A stretch of 64,000 nt of DNA. Origin: Brevibacillus choshinensis (GTDB lineage: Bacteria > Bacillota > Bacilli > Brevibacillales > Brevibacillaceae). Made by a program: the position numbers and the translations under genes. The stretch spans positions 536,140 through 600,139 of the forward strand of contig NZ_LJJB01000010.1 in the NCBI RefSeq assembly GCF_001420695.1, read 5' to 3'. The notes below the pieces were generated by a model. That model saw nothing but the letters and a program-made list of their open reading frames with translations. It did not search any database and had not been told where the DNA came from. Of the stretch, positions 17,034 to 25,641 are shown piece after piece (within the stretch, counting starts at the first letter, position 1; every line of letters begins with the position of its first letter).

Positions 17034-17066
17034 ACAAAAAACTGGCGTTCGATTTGAACACCAGTT
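17034..17066 (-). terminator. intrinsic terminator behind the LysR remnant
   Basis: Minus strand ACTGGTGTTC / GAACGCCAGT stem (17041-17065) followed by TTTTTTG. Confidence 0.75.
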
Positions 17067-17075
17067 TGAATAGGC

Positions 17076-17297
17076 AATCCTTTCCGGATACGCTTTCAGG
17101 TAGCTGCTCATGAGCGTGGGCATGTAATGCGTACAGTAAAATTCCGCCCCTGAAATAACGAATGAACCAGAAGGATGATCAAGCTGTTTAAAGTCATCCT
17201 CCAGTTCATGCATAACCCCAAAGAGGCGATCAACATGGTAGGCAAGTAGCTTTCCGGCCGGTGTCCTGAACGCGCTTCTACCTGACTTTTCAAATAA
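17076..17297 (-). pseudogene. LysR-family regulator remnant
   Basis: About 74 codons read LFEKSGRSAFRTPAGKLL, then a coiled linker helix, then SGSFVISGAEFYCTHYMPTL and YLKAYPERI. This is the stretch from the end of the LysR winged helix through the linker to the first strand of the effector domain. The helix-turn-helix and more than 200 C-terminal residues are missing. The open frame continues on both sides only by reading through two terminator hairpins (17294-17325 and 17034-17066), so the longer frame is not a real protein. It is a decayed gene fragment trapped between terminators. Confidence 0.7.
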
Positions 17298-17325
17298 AAA
17301 AGCTGCCTGGTCTCCCAGACAGCTT
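17294..17325 (-). terminator. intrinsic terminator of the TetR/DUF2306 operon
   Basis: Minus strand AAGCTGTCTGG / CCAGGCAGCTT stem followed by TTTTTTAT, directly after the stop at 17329. Confidence 0.85.
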
Positions 17326-17328
17326 TGC

Positions 17329-18021
17329 CTACATATGTTTGGTTCGATTGAATTTCTTTTGATAGTAGACGGAAAAACCGACAATCACCGGTACTAACAA
17401 GATCGTGGGGATAAACCATACGATCGGATGTACCGAGCTTACCCCTAACAACCTCGGAGCGCCAAAAACGGTAAAAGCAGTAATAGTCGCGATGCAGCAG
17501 CCCAGCATCCCCCCTAAATGCTCCATCCACCAATGCATTTTCTTTGCGGGAGGGCGGAGCCAGTAAAGTAGCTGTGATGCCCCCAGCATGATGCCGATCA
17601 GCGGGAACCACGTAATCAGCGTAAATCCGATGATCGTTCCGTAGATGGAAATACAGACTCCCGAGATGAGCATCAATGCGGGGAAAAGCAAATCCAACCA
17701 CTGGCGATGCCCCGTTTTGCGATTCTTATAGCGCAGTACTCGCAGACCGTACCAGGCAGTCGCCGAGCTCAGAATGGCGATAAAGATCAGGAACCAGGCA
17801 AATGCTACCGACTCAACTGTCCCTTCAGGATCAAAGCCGATCCTCCAGATGCCCATGAACAGCGCGGAGATAGCCACTACTGCCATCGCCCCGACGTATA
17901 TCCAGCCTACCCGGATATGTGCTTTGCCTCCCTTTTTCGTCACAATCGGAATCCAGAAGACAGCCAATGCGGTAAATCCTGCGATGATGTGCAAAACCTT
18001 GAAGAGCGAGTAAAAGAACAT
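17329..18021 (-). CDS. DUF2306-type membrane protein
   Basis: 230 residues with about seven to eight hydrophobic helices and a basic C-terminus (KKFNRTKHM). The first helix begins FYSLFKVLHIIAGFTALAVFW and contains a His in the membrane. It looks like the DUF2306 / membrane-protein family of Firmicutes, whose function is not known. The start at 18021 follows GGGGGGAAG; upstream in-frame codons have none. It lies 19 bp after the TetR gene and shares its autoregulated promoter, so it is the likely target of that repressor. Confidence 0.7.
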   Translation of the reverse strand: MFFYSLFKVLHIIAGFTALAVFWIPIVTKKGGKAHIRVGWIYVGAMAVVAISALFMGIWRIGFDPEGTVESVAFAWFLIFIAILSSATAWYGLRVLRYKNRKTGHRQWLDLLFPALMLISGVCISIYGTIIGFTLITWFPLIGIMLGASQLLYWLRPPAKKMHWWMEHLGGMLGCCIATITAFTVFGAPRLLGVSSVHPIVWFIPTILLVPVIVGFSVYYQKKFNRTKHM

Positions 18022-18040
18022 CGAGCTTCCCCCCTTCTTT

Positions 18041-18631
18041 TTATCCCTTCGACAATGTCTGATACATGATCTGAAACACATCTTCTGCCCCAAATGTTTT
18101 CAGATCAGGAGAAACAACTGTCTGCACGCGAATGCCATACGTCAGAATCGTAAACAGGGTCGCTGTTTTTTCAGCATCGAGACTTTCGGGAATCACTCCG
18201 TTTTTTTGACCCAGCTCAATCCATTCCTGCGAGTTTTGAACACTGCGTTCATAGATCGTGGTCAGCATCTCACCGATCGTCGGGTCGTCTTTTTTGCTCA
18301 GCAAATAAATAAAGATGAGATTCGTGACATCTTTCGGATCATGGATGTGACGCAAGGCCTCCGATATAGCTGCCAGCGGACTGTGTAAATTATGCTCACC
18401 CTGCTCTACTTTTTCATAAAATTTGGCGCCAATGCGCTCCAAGCGTTTTCTCAGCAGCAATCCCAAGAGCTCATCTTTACTTTTGACATAATGGTAAATG
18501 GCCCCCTTAGACAGCCCTGAACGCTTGATGATGTCCTGCAAAGTGGTTTGGTGGCATCCCTTTTCCTCGATCAATTCCTCGGTTATGGATAGCAGCAGCT
18601 GGAAGCTTTGATTTTGATGAATCGATTGCAT
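18041..18631 (-). CDS. TetR-family repressor
   Basis: 196 residues. The N-terminal helix-turn-helix (TTLQDIIKRSGLSKGAIYHYVKSKDELL) is a clear TetR signature; the C-terminal part is the all-helical ligand domain. The start at 18631 follows AGGAGGAACT; an ATG ten codons upstream lacks a site. It is first in a two-gene operon with the DUF2306 membrane protein. A palindrome within its own promoter (18689-18709) predicts autorepression. The ligand is unknown. Confidence 0.92.
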   Translation of the reverse strand: MQSIHQNQSFQLLLSITEELIEEKGCHQTTLQDIIKRSGLSKGAIYHYVKSKDELLGLLLRKRLERIGAKFYEKVEQGEHNLHSPLAAISEALRHIHDPKDVTNLIFIYLLSKKDDPTIGEMLTTIYERSVQNSQEWIELGQKNGVIPESLDAEKTATLFTILTYGIRVQTVVSPDLKTFGAEDVFQIMYQTLSKG

Positions 18632-18683
18632 AGTTCCTCCTGTTTCATAAGACGTCAGCATTACAATCTAACCCTTTATCTCA

Positions 18684-18712
18684 ACTATACAAACCGTCGG
18701 TCGGTTTGTCAA
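18684..18712 (-). promoter_or_regulatory. TetR promoter with operator between -35 and -10
   Basis: Minus strand TTGACA (18712-18707), 17-bp spacer, TATAGT (18689-18684). The spacer is filled by ACAAACCG-N5-CGGTTTGT (18689-18709), an 8+8 palindrome typical of TetR operators. Confidence 0.88.
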
Positions 18713-18733
18713 TTTTTACATCTCTTTTCCTGC

Positions 18734-18767
18734 AAAAAAAGACTGCGGCACTTCAGCAGTCTTTTGC
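18734..18767 (-). terminator. intrinsic terminator of the GNAT gene
   Basis: Minus strand AAAGACTGC / GCAGTCTTT stem followed by a run of T, about 20 bp after the GNAT stop. Confidence 0.8.
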
Positions 18768-18785
18768 TCTCCTTATTCCTAGCCT

Positions 18786-19301
18786 TTAGCTCTCCAAAAT
18801 TTTGTAGTAGAAGACAGAAACGTCCAGCTTGCCATCGGCTGACTCCGCGTAATGTGGTATCTTCCCCGCTTCGGTGTACCCCATCGATTGGTACAGCAGA
18901 TTGGAAGGATCCCCTTCCCGTGTATCCAGCACCAGCAGCGTCCGTTTTTCCTGTCTGGCCTTTGCCTCAGCCTGGAGCATCAGGGAGCGACCTATTCCTT
19001 TGCGTTGTTGGGACGGATGAATCATCAGCTTGGCAATTTCTGCACGGTGCAGCCCATTTTGCTTAGCACAGAGGTGTAACTGGATGCTTCCGACCACGTT
19101 ACCATCCTGGCGTGCCACCCATACTCTCACGTGATCTCCCAGCACGGTCGACCAGTACACTCGCGCCACATGTTGATCCAACGGGGGCAAAAATCCGATG
19201 GAGGCCCCATCTCCCACGACATCTACCAATAACCGCGTCAATCCGTTTGCATCCTCTGTACTCAGTTCTGTGATTTCCTCCAAAACCAGTTCGGTTGACA
19301 T
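18786..19301 (-). CDS. GNAT-family N-acetyltransferase
   Basis: 171 residues with the acetyl-CoA binding motif A (IAKLMIHPSQQRKGIGRSLM, near residue 90-110) and the later YQSMGYTEAGKIPHYA segment that ends the GNAT fold. It transfers an acetyl group to an amine substrate in the cytoplasm; its substrate is not evident. AAGGGGAGTG precedes the ATG. Monocistronic, with its own terminator downstream. Confidence 0.88.
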   Translation of the reverse strand: MSTELVLEEITELSTEDANGLTRLLVDVVGDGASIGFLPPLDQHVARVYWSTVLGDHVRVWVARQDGNVVGSIQLHLCAKQNGLHRAEIAKLMIHPSQQRKGIGRSLMLQAEAKARQEKRTLLVLDTREGDPSNLLYQSMGYTEAGKIPHYAESADGKLDVSVFYYKILES

Positions 19302-19436
19302 ATCGACACTCCCCTTAGCTTTTTGGGAAAATAAATAGAGTTCTCTCTCTTCTTACTATAAGGGAGGAGTTTCTAAAAGCAAGTGCAAATGTCAGATTTC
19401 CTGACATTCATTATATAGGTGGAGGCTGACGCCGTC

Positions 19437-19847
19437 GTGATCATCAAACGGATTCCAAAAGAAGAAACATGGGAGCTTCGTCATACAGTCCTGTGGCCTG
19501 ACAAGGATCTTTCGTTCGTACAAATGAGAGAGGATGACAATGGCCTTCATTTCGGTCTCTATGAAGACCAGGAGCTCGTCAGCGTCCTCTCTCTATTCGT
19601 GAATGGCCACGATGCCCAATTTAGAAAATTTGCTACCCTGCCTAGTGAGCAAGGAAAAGGATACGGCAGCCTTTTATTGCATCATGTCCTCCTCGAGGCA
19701 GCGAGTCTTGGAGCAACACGCATCTGGTGCAACGCACGAGCTACGAAATCGGGATTTTACGAGAGGTTCGGCCTGCAAAAAACAACAAAGGAACCCTTTG
19801 AAAAGAATGGGCTCCTCTTCTTCGTGATGGAAATCCAACTGATCTAA
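19437..19847 (+). CDS. GNAT-family N-acetyltransferase (ElaA/YitI-like)
   Basis: 136 residues from a GTG start at 19437, chosen because GGTGGAGG lies about 10 bp upstream (a frame-matching GTG at 19419 lies inside that site). Motif A reads RKFATLPSEQGKGYGSLLL and is followed by GATRIWCNARATKSGFYERFGL, a pattern of small ElaA-like acetyltransferases. The substrate is unknown. It converges end to end with the next gene: its stop at 19845-19847 is followed directly by the stop of the minus-strand gene. Confidence 0.85.
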   Translation: MIIKRIPKEETWELRHTVLWPDKDLSFVQMREDDNGLHFGLYEDQELVSVLSLFVNGHDAQFRKFATLPSEQGKGYGSLLLHHVLLEAASLGATRIWCNARATKSGFYERFGLQKTTKEPFEKNGLLFFVMEIQLI

Positions 19848-20240
19848 TTAGGGACGATAACCATACATGGAAAAAATGAAGAGCAAACAGAAAAAGACAA
19901 CCCCTGAGGGGATCAGACTGAGGACAATTCCTACTTTTTTTGCGGTTCCGCTCGTCTGGGTAAACCACCGATAGTAGTTGAACAAGAGGATCAGTAAAAA
20001 CGGTAGGAAATAAAAACCGATCAAGGATGATACCCAGTCACTGTTTGCATCCCAAAACGTATTTGGTACAGGTATGGTATGAAATTGTCGATAGATCTCT
20101 TCTTTTCTCATGATAAACACGAAAGATAGGACAAGGTAATAAATGGTGATGATCATTTTGAGCCACAGCTGAAAACCTTTTGTCGTCCATGTGATCATAA
20201 AAATAATGCCTAGCAAAAACCATAAAGCCATGTATTCCAT
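19848..20240 (-). CDS. small four-helix membrane protein of unknown function
   Basis: 130 residues with four strongly hydrophobic segments (about 5-22, 28-46, 75-93, 104-125). No motif was recognised. The start MEYMALWFL at 20240 follows GGAGGGA; an earlier in-frame start would lack a ribosome site. No partner gene is linked in the same direction. Confidence 0.7.
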   Translation of the reverse strand: MEYMALWFLLGIIFMITWTTKGFQLWLKMIITIYYLVLSFVFIMRKEEIYRQFHTIPVPNTFWDANSDWVSSLIGFYFLPFLLILLFNYYRWFTQTSGTAKKVGIVLSLIPSGVVFFCLLFIFSMYGYRP

Positions 20241-20330
20241 GTGAATCCCTCCTAAGAAGGGATTATATGTATATTCCCTGAAGCGAATAAGTACCAACTT
20301 TTTCTGGTACCTCCCTTTCGCTTGCAAGAG

Positions 20331-20359
20331 TCGACAAATTTTGGAATACTCCCTATAAT
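20331..20359 (+). promoter_or_regulatory. promoter of the polyprenyl-phosphate transferase gene
   Basis: TCGACA (20331-20336), 17-bp spacer, TATAAT (20354-20359), about 40 bp before the ATG at 20398. Confidence 0.65.
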
Positions 20360-20397
20360 GAACATGTGGAGAAGCAACTCTCTATCATTTGTAGGAG

Positions 20398-21366
20398 ATG
20401 GTTACGATTACATACGCTCTATCCTTTCTACTGTCGTTTTGTATCGTGCTGGTGTTGATCCCACCTTTGGGAAAATTGGCTTTTCGGCTTGATTTTGTGG
20501 ACAAGCCTCGTAAAGATGTGGAACGAAAAATACATCGCGAACCGATTCCGCTGACTGCCAGCTATGCGATCTTTATCGGGTTCGCTGCGTCCTTTCTGCT
20601 CTTTTCAAAAGAATCCACCTTACAAACAGTGGCTGTTCTGGCCGGATCTGCGCTACTCCTGGTGATTGGCACCATCGATGACTGGTACAAGACACAAGGA
20701 AAAGACTTCTCGGCATTACCTAAAATGCTCGTTCAAATTTCGGCAGCCGTGATCGTCTACTGGTCTGGCATCACGTTCTCCGGCTTTTACAACCCGTTTA
20801 GCGGCGAATATATTTTGCTCCCGGTCTGGCTTCAGTTCTTTTTGACCATTTTATGGATTTTCGGTGTGACGACCGTCATCAATTTTTCTGACGGGATGGA
20901 TGGGCTGGCAGGTGGCCTTTCGGCGATCTCCGCCGGGACGTTGTTCGTCGTCGCCGTGGCAAAAGGACAGAGCACCTCTGCCGTGATGGCCATCAGTCTG
21001 ATCGGGGTCGCACTCGCTTACTTGCGCTACAACAAGCCTCCCGCCAAAATCTTCATGGGAGATGCCGGAGCCACATTCCTCGGGTTTATTCTCGCCGTGA
21101 TTGCACTCGATGGGGCTTTCAAGCAGGCAACCGTGCTGTCGTTGTTTATCCCAATTCTCGCTCTCGGTGTACCCATCTTTGATAATCTATTTGTCGTTAC
21201 GAAACGCTTCATGCAAGGCAAGCCGATCTATCAGGCAGACGCCAGTCAGGTGCACTATCGCCTGCTGCGGACGGGATTGAATCCAAAGCAAGTCGTTGCC
21301 TTCCTCTGCTTGATCAGCGTATGCTTTAGTCTGACATCGATCATATTGCTGCTGCTTGGCGTATAA
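20398..21366 (+). CDS. undecaprenyl-phosphate N-acetylhexosamine-1-phosphate transferase (WecA/TagO family)
   Basis: 322 residues with about ten membrane helices. The family motifs are all present: KPRKDVERKIHREPIP (near 37), IGTIDDWYK (near 95), VINFSDGMDGLAGG (near 160) and KIFMGDAGATFLG (near 218), plus the cytoplasmic HYRLLRTGL loop. It links GlcNAc-1-P (or similar) to undecaprenyl phosphate and starts teichoic acid or another envelope polysaccharide on the inner leaflet. GGAG abuts the ATG with no spacing, which is unusual, yet no better start was seen. It is monocistronic here; no other cell-wall genes flank it. Confidence 0.9.
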   Translation: MVTITYALSFLLSFCIVLVLIPPLGKLAFRLDFVDKPRKDVERKIHREPIPLTASYAIFIGFAASFLLFSKESTLQTVAVLAGSALLLVIGTIDDWYKTQGKDFSALPKMLVQISAAVIVYWSGITFSGFYNPFSGEYILLPVWLQFFLTILWIFGVTTVINFSDGMDGLAGGLSAISAGTLFVVAVAKGQSTSAVMAISLIGVALAYLRYNKPPAKIFMGDAGATFLGFILAVIALDGAFKQATVLSLFIPILALGVPIFDNLFVVTKRFMQGKPIYQADASQVHYRLLRTGLNPKQVVAFLCLISVCFSLTSIILLLLGV

Positions 21367-21370
21367 ACGA

Positions 21371-21407
21371 AAAAATGCCGTTGGGTCCTTTGCCCGCGGC
21401 ATTTTTT
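21371..21407. terminator. bidirectional terminator between convergent genes
   Basis: AAAAATGCCG ... CGGCATTTTTTG stem with A-tract and T-tract on opposite sides, serving the transferase gene and the exonuclease gene. Confidence 0.85.
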
Positions 21408-21434
21408 GTTGGTGTCTCACATATTGAATTGGTT

Positions 21435-22154
21435 TTATGACTGTGGTACGCCCGCTGACTCGACTGCCTGTTCCAGTTGCTTTTTGTATTTCAGGCAAGC
21501 TTCGCAACGTCTGCTCTTGCGTCCAAATGCCGTGTAGTACTTGCTCTTTTTGCAGGAGCGGCAAGTGATGTACAAGGAGCTGGAAAGATTGTAGTTTTCC
21601 TCTGGCGTATTTTTTGCCAGATGCACCTGCTTGTTAAACTTGATCAAAAGATGAGCGGTATGTATCGCATCTACCAGAGCGGAATGGAGCCTTCCTTCCT
21701 GAACAATCCCGGCAGCATCAATGGCATCCTTTAGACTCATTTGCTTGCGGTCTGCCAACATCATGCTGATCGGCGGCTGAATATCGTTGTAGTTGCGCAT
21801 CCAGCTAAAGTCAAGTCCAAAGCGTGCGCAATGTTCAATCATCAGGCGCTTGTCATCCATGCCCCACGTGCTCAAATAATAGTCCTGGTCGTCTCCAATC
21901 CACTCCAGGAAAGAAGCAAAAGCGGTACGGAACGGAATGAACGTCGGCATGTTTTCTTTATCCAAACCGATGAACTTACGGGTACGTTCGGTAATTCTTC
22001 TTTCGATGGCGGGAAAGGTATATCGTTGAAAAGTATCCACCTCTACCCCATTCTTGCCAGTCACGACCTTAGCGGCTCCGATCTCGATAATTTCCGGTAT
22101 CTTATCTTTTTGATGAGTTAGAGTCGTTTCTAGGTCAAATACAATGATTTGCAT
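21435..22154 (-). CDS. DEDDh 3'-5' exonuclease with C-terminal zinc ribbon
   Basis: 239 residues. Exo I FDLETT (6-11) holds the Asp-Glu pair, Exo II is around YYLSTWGMDDKR, and Exo III HSALVDAIHTA (near 160) supplies the His and Asp. This is the DnaQ/RNase T/KapD fold that trims DNA or RNA 3' ends. The last 45 residues contain CRSCKKS and CEACLKY, a four-cysteine zinc ribbon not found in KapD-type proteins, which could bind nucleic acid. ATG at 22154. Monocistronic. Confidence 0.85.
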   Translation of the reverse strand: MQIIVFDLETTLTHQKDKIPEIIEIGAAKVVTGKNGVEVDTFQRYTFPAIERRITERTRKFIGLDKENMPTFIPFRTAFASFLEWIGDDQDYYLSTWGMDDKRLMIEHCARFGLDFSWMRNYNDIQPPISMMLADRKQMSLKDAIDAAGIVQEGRLHSALVDAIHTAHLLIKFNKQVHLAKNTPEENYNLSSSLYITCRSCKKSKYYTAFGRKSRRCEACLKYKKQLEQAVESAGVPQS

Positions 22155-22269
22155 GATCGTTTCACATCCTGAGCGTATTCCTTCTATTTTCTATTATGAC
22201 AGGGATAGAGCATGAAAACAAAACGAATCCTCGTTTTTTTCCCTAATACCATGCCAAGCACGCAAGAAA

Positions 22270-22288
22270 GCCGGGATTGGCTCCCGGC
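22270..22288 (-). terminator. probable terminator of the M19/CocE pair
   Basis: Minus strand GCCGGGA / TCCCGGC stem, then TTTCTTG. The T-tract is short, so strength is uncertain. It stands 84 bp after the CocE stop. Confidence 0.55.
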
Positions 22289-22371
22289 GTCTCGTTTGAT
22301 TATAGGACAGATGCTCTCAACGTCTCGATCTGCTGTTGCAAATAAAACGGATAGTTTGCAATCTCACTCGC

Positions 22372-24516
22372 TTACCCTCGCTTCAAGACAGGAAGCTTAA
22401 TGTGGCTCGGATACTGACCGTTATGATAAATGCTCTGCTCGGCAATGACCGTCTCTGTATCGGTCGCCAAATCATTTCCCGTATTCGGATTCGGGAAGGA
22501 GAAGTTCTCAGCACCAGAGGTTACAGAGACGCGGATGCGGTGACCTTTTTGGAAAACATTGGCGATCTTGGTCATGCGAATCTCATAGCGCTCGATCTGT
22601 CCGGGAACCAGCAGCTGTGGATCTTGGAACGAGTGACGATAACGTGCACAGATGATGCCGTCAGAGAGGCGTATCGAATTGCCTTCTTCATCCACATCGC
22701 ACAGCCGCACCAACCAATCCGTGTCACGCGCCGAGCTAGCTGCATAGAGGACGGCAGAAATTTCCCCAGCAATGACCACTTCTTCTTCCAACGGCTCGGT
22801 GGTGTAGACGAGAACATCTTCCCGCTTCTCTACCTCCCGATAATTTTCTGGTACGCTGTTCTCGTTTTCCGACAGATCCAGCAAATAAGGTGCTGCGTCC
22901 AGCGGATCGTACTGGTAGGTATCCACTGGCTGATCATCTGGCTCAATTAAGCTCAATGCCCCGTCACCACCGCTCGTATTGGCTTGTCCGCCACTGCTGA
23001 GGTACAGATTGGTCACGGTCGCTTCTGCTGGCGGCCAGGTCTGGGAGGTCTTCCATTCGTTTTCTCCCACCATGTAATACTCCACGCGCGGCTCTTGGTC
23101 CACTCCATTTTGTATACCTTTCAAATAGCGATCAAACCAGCGCAGCTGTGTCACATCCAAATCGTACCGAATGGCGTTGTTTCCAAATGGCACATGATGA
23201 ATCTCCCGCGTCGTATTTGCCTTGTGGTACCACGGCCCGAGAATGAGTCGCGCATGCTCCGGTGCATTTCGGGAGATGACTTCCCACGATTCGCTCGTCC
23301 CCATGCCATTGTCGTCATACCAGCCGGATACCAAGAGAGAAGGTACCTTTACCAAATCAGCATGCCGCTTCCAGTCGGACTCGCCCCAGAACTCGTCGCC
23401 ATCCGGATGCTCCATCCATTTGGTCCAAAACGGGATTTCCTTGCCCAGCACTTTTTGGGGAATCTCCTTGATCGGACGTACCTTGATCACATCACTCCAG
23501 TCATCCCGAAAAAGAGCCGATACATTCCGACGTTTTTCGGCCATCATAAAGATCCACGACAGACCGCCCAGGATCGTTCCCCCTTTGCGCGGAATATCCA
23601 CATAAGGTGTACCGACCGTCACATAGCTGAATATCGCCTTCAGGTGAGGGTTTCCGCTAGAAGCTGCTGCCCACTGCACATAGCCGACGTACGAGCCGCC
23701 AAGCATCCCGACATTGCCATCCGACCAATCCTGACTCGCGATCCAGGTGAGGCTGTCGTCGCCATCGTTACGCTCATGAACGAGCGGAACCCACTCACCC
23801 TCGGAATCTTCACGTCCGCGTGTATCCTGCACGACCAGCGCATAGCCACGAGCCACAAACGGCAGTCGGCGGAAAATGGCATCCATCCGGCCGTAAGGAG
23901 TGCGCATGAAAATGGTCGGTACCCGCTGCCCTTCCTGCAATCCTGCCGGCAACCATACCTCTGTCGCCAAACGAATTCCGTCTCTCATCTCCACATCGTG
24001 TCTGCCCAGACGTAAGACGCCGTAGCTCGCTTGGGACAGCAGTGGGTCTTGCCACAGCTTGAGCGGAGTCAGGTCTTCCCACCCCGTTTTTACCAACACG
24101 ACGCTATCGCCACGACCTGTCAGCACAAATGCGATTACCTCGTTGTCACAAATGATCAAATCGATCGGTTGTGATGCTTCACGAACAGCCCAGACCCACG
24201 CTTGTTTCTGCTCTCCTTCTACGATTCCATCGATCCGCACATGACGCTGGTAGTGATCCCCGCTCTGTGGAAAGACGACTTCCTCACGATCCCAGTCGAT
24301 CTGCTTCCATTCCACGAGCTTTTTGCTCAGGTCTGAGAGAGGCAGCTCGTAGCCTGCTTCATCCTCAGTCAGCTGTTCAAATGGACCATCGGCTGCACGG
24401 TCCTCCCAGCCTATAATCCGTTCCCAGACTTCCCCATCAGCAAAGCGAATGTCGGCCACCTGGATACCAGATTGATAATAGCCAAAGGTTGTTCCTTCGT
24501 TCTGAGTGTACGCCAT
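22372..24516 (-). CDS. CocE/NonD-family alpha/beta hydrolase (X-Pro dipeptidyl-peptidase-like)
   Basis: 714 residues. The alpha/beta-hydrolase core has LATEVWLPAGLQEG, FMRTPYGR, ALVVQDTRGREDSEGEW, the nucleophile elbow GMLGGSYVGYVQW, SGWYDDNG with the acid, and LILGPWYHKANT with the His. A C-terminal jelly-roll domain (RIRVSVTSGAENFSFPNPNTG) is typical of the S15/CocE family. About 130 N-terminal residues precede the core, longer than in plain CocE. It should cleave an ester or an acyl-peptide bond in the cytoplasm. Start at 24516 chosen for AGGAGGTATCGCAG. It lies 25 bp after the M19 dipeptidase, so they are likely co-transcribed. Confidence 0.88.
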   Translation of the reverse strand: MAYTQNEGTTFGYYQSGIQVADIRFADGEVWERIIGWEDRAADGPFEQLTEDEAGYELPLSDLSKKLVEWKQIDWDREEVVFPQSGDHYQRHVRIDGIVEGEQKQAWVWAVREASQPIDLIICDNEVIAFVLTGRGDSVVLVKTGWEDLTPLKLWQDPLLSQASYGVLRLGRHDVEMRDGIRLATEVWLPAGLQEGQRVPTIFMRTPYGRMDAIFRRLPFVARGYALVVQDTRGREDSEGEWVPLVHERNDGDDSLTWIASQDWSDGNVGMLGGSYVGYVQWAAASSGNPHLKAIFSYVTVGTPYVDIPRKGGTILGGLSWIFMMAEKRRNVSALFRDDWSDVIKVRPIKEIPQKVLGKEIPFWTKWMEHPDGDEFWGESDWKRHADLVKVPSLLVSGWYDDNGMGTSESWEVISRNAPEHARLILGPWYHKANTTREIHHVPFGNNAIRYDLDVTQLRWFDRYLKGIQNGVDQEPRVEYYMVGENEWKTSQTWPPAEATVTNLYLSSGGQANTSGGDGALSLIEPDDQPVDTYQYDPLDAAPYLLDLSENENSVPENYREVEKREDVLVYTTEPLEEEVVIAGEISAVLYAASSARDTDWLVRLCDVDEEGNSIRLSDGIICARYRHSFQDPQLLVPGQIERYEIRMTKIANVFQKGHRIRVSVTSGAENFSFPNPNTGNDLATDTETVIAEQSIYHNGQYPSHIKLPVLKRG

Positions 24517-24541
24517 CTGCGATACCTCCTGTTTCCTGATC

Positions 24542-25585
24542 CTACTTCCACACTTCCTGATAGACTCTGAGGAAATTGCCACCGAGGATGCCTTCGATTT
24601 CTTCGTCCTTATAGCCTCGCTTCATCAGCTCACGCGTAATTTCTGGCAGCGATACATGGCCTTTTACTACGTCAAACGGCATTTCTTTTGCTTTTGCAAT
24701 CTTGTCCAACGGCAAGTACTTGGTCAAGTCATCACATAGATCAAGCCCTAGCCCAATGTACTTGGCTCCGACAAGGTTTTTCATGTAATCGACGTGATCG
24801 ATTAGCCTCTCCAACGTCGCCTCCGCGCTGCTATTGGCTGCAAACATACTGAAAGCATTCAAGCCAATGAGGCCGTCTTTTAATGCAATCGCTTTGATCT
24901 GATCATCTGTCAGGTTGCGCATTGTCGGTACCAGACTTCGGCTGTTGGAGTGGGAAGCGATCACGGGCTTTTCCGAGACCTCCATCACGTCCCAGAATCC
25001 TTCATCATTCAAATGGCTCACATCGATGACGATCCCCAGTTTTTCTGCTTCCTCAATCAAGCGCACGCCAAAATCGGTTATGCCCCCTTTTTTCCCTTCC
25101 CGCACCGGGGCAAAAAAGCTACCGTCCCCAGCAAAGTTGCGGCGGCTCCAAACCAGCCCCATCATGCGTACCCCGAGCTCGTAAAAGACGCGCAAGAGAC
25201 TCAGGTCGTTATGAAGCGGCTCTGCCCCTTCCAGAGACAGGATGAAGGACACTTTTTGTTCCTCTCTCGCCCGGTGGAGATCTTCCAGGTTTTTGGCGAT
25301 GACGATGAGCTCTGGAGATTCTGCTGCCTCCGCATGCAAGGCGCTGATTTGATTGAGTGCCTTGCGAAGACTCATTTCAGGTACGTAGGCATCCTCTACG
25401 AACACCGCTGCCACGATGGAATGCACCCCGCCCGCCTCAAACCGCGGCAAATAGTCTGTCTCGATCATTTTCGTACGACCGTACCCGCGCTGAATTTCCA
25501 CATCCATCAACAGATCAAAATGTCCGTCCAATACGTGAACACTGTCATGAAACCGGCGAGCCTGTTCTCTGGTTACCTCTGCCAT
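24542..25585 (-). CDS. M19-family (renal-type) dipeptidase
   Basis: 347 residues. VLDGHFDLLMDV carries the HxD metal ligands, LEGAEPL the bridging Glu, IVIDVSHLNDEGFWD a His, and KPVIASHSNSRSL the next His, followed by LTDDQIKAIALKDGLIG. This is the zinc membrane dipeptidase family, which in bacteria often cleaves dipeptides with a D-residue or beta-lactam-like bonds. No signal peptide, so it is cytoplasmic. AAGGAGATG precedes the ATG. Linked to the CocE hydrolase, RidA and a YheO-like regulator, which points to use of unusual (possibly D-containing) peptides; that is inference. Confidence 0.9.
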   Translation of the reverse strand: MAEVTREQARRFHDSVHVLDGHFDLLMDVEIQRGYGRTKMIETDYLPRFEAGGVHSIVAAVFVEDAYVPEMSLRKALNQISALHAEAAESPELIVIAKNLEDLHRAREEQKVSFILSLEGAEPLHNDLSLLRVFYELGVRMMGLVWSRRNFAGDGSFFAPVREGKKGGITDFGVRLIEEAEKLGIVIDVSHLNDEGFWDVMEVSEKPVIASHSNSRSLVPTMRNLTDDQIKAIALKDGLIGLNAFSMFAANSSAEATLERLIDHVDYMKNLVGAKYIGLGLDLCDDLTKYLPLDKIAKAKEMPFDVVKGHVSLPEITRELMKRGYKDEEIEGILGGNFLRVYQEVWK

Positions 25586-25619
25586 ATCGGTTCATCTCCT
25601 TTTCAACGTGTAGGAATTA

Positions 25620-25641
25620 AATAAGCGCGTCTACGCTTATT
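25620..25641. promoter_or_regulatory. inverted repeat upstream of the dipeptidase gene
   Basis: AATAAGCG-N6-CGCTTATT, a perfect 8+8 palindrome 34 bp before the dipeptidase start and downstream of the regulator gene. Candidate operator. The rest of 25642-25754 shows no gene. Confidence 0.45.

Noticed and set aside
16953-17384. 143-codon frame as an intact LysR-like gene
   Set aside because: It reads through two intrinsic terminators; only the central 74 codons resemble LysR.
22984-24015. 343-codon open frame on the plus strand
   Set aside because: Antisense to the CocE-type hydrolase, low-complexity translation, no family pattern.
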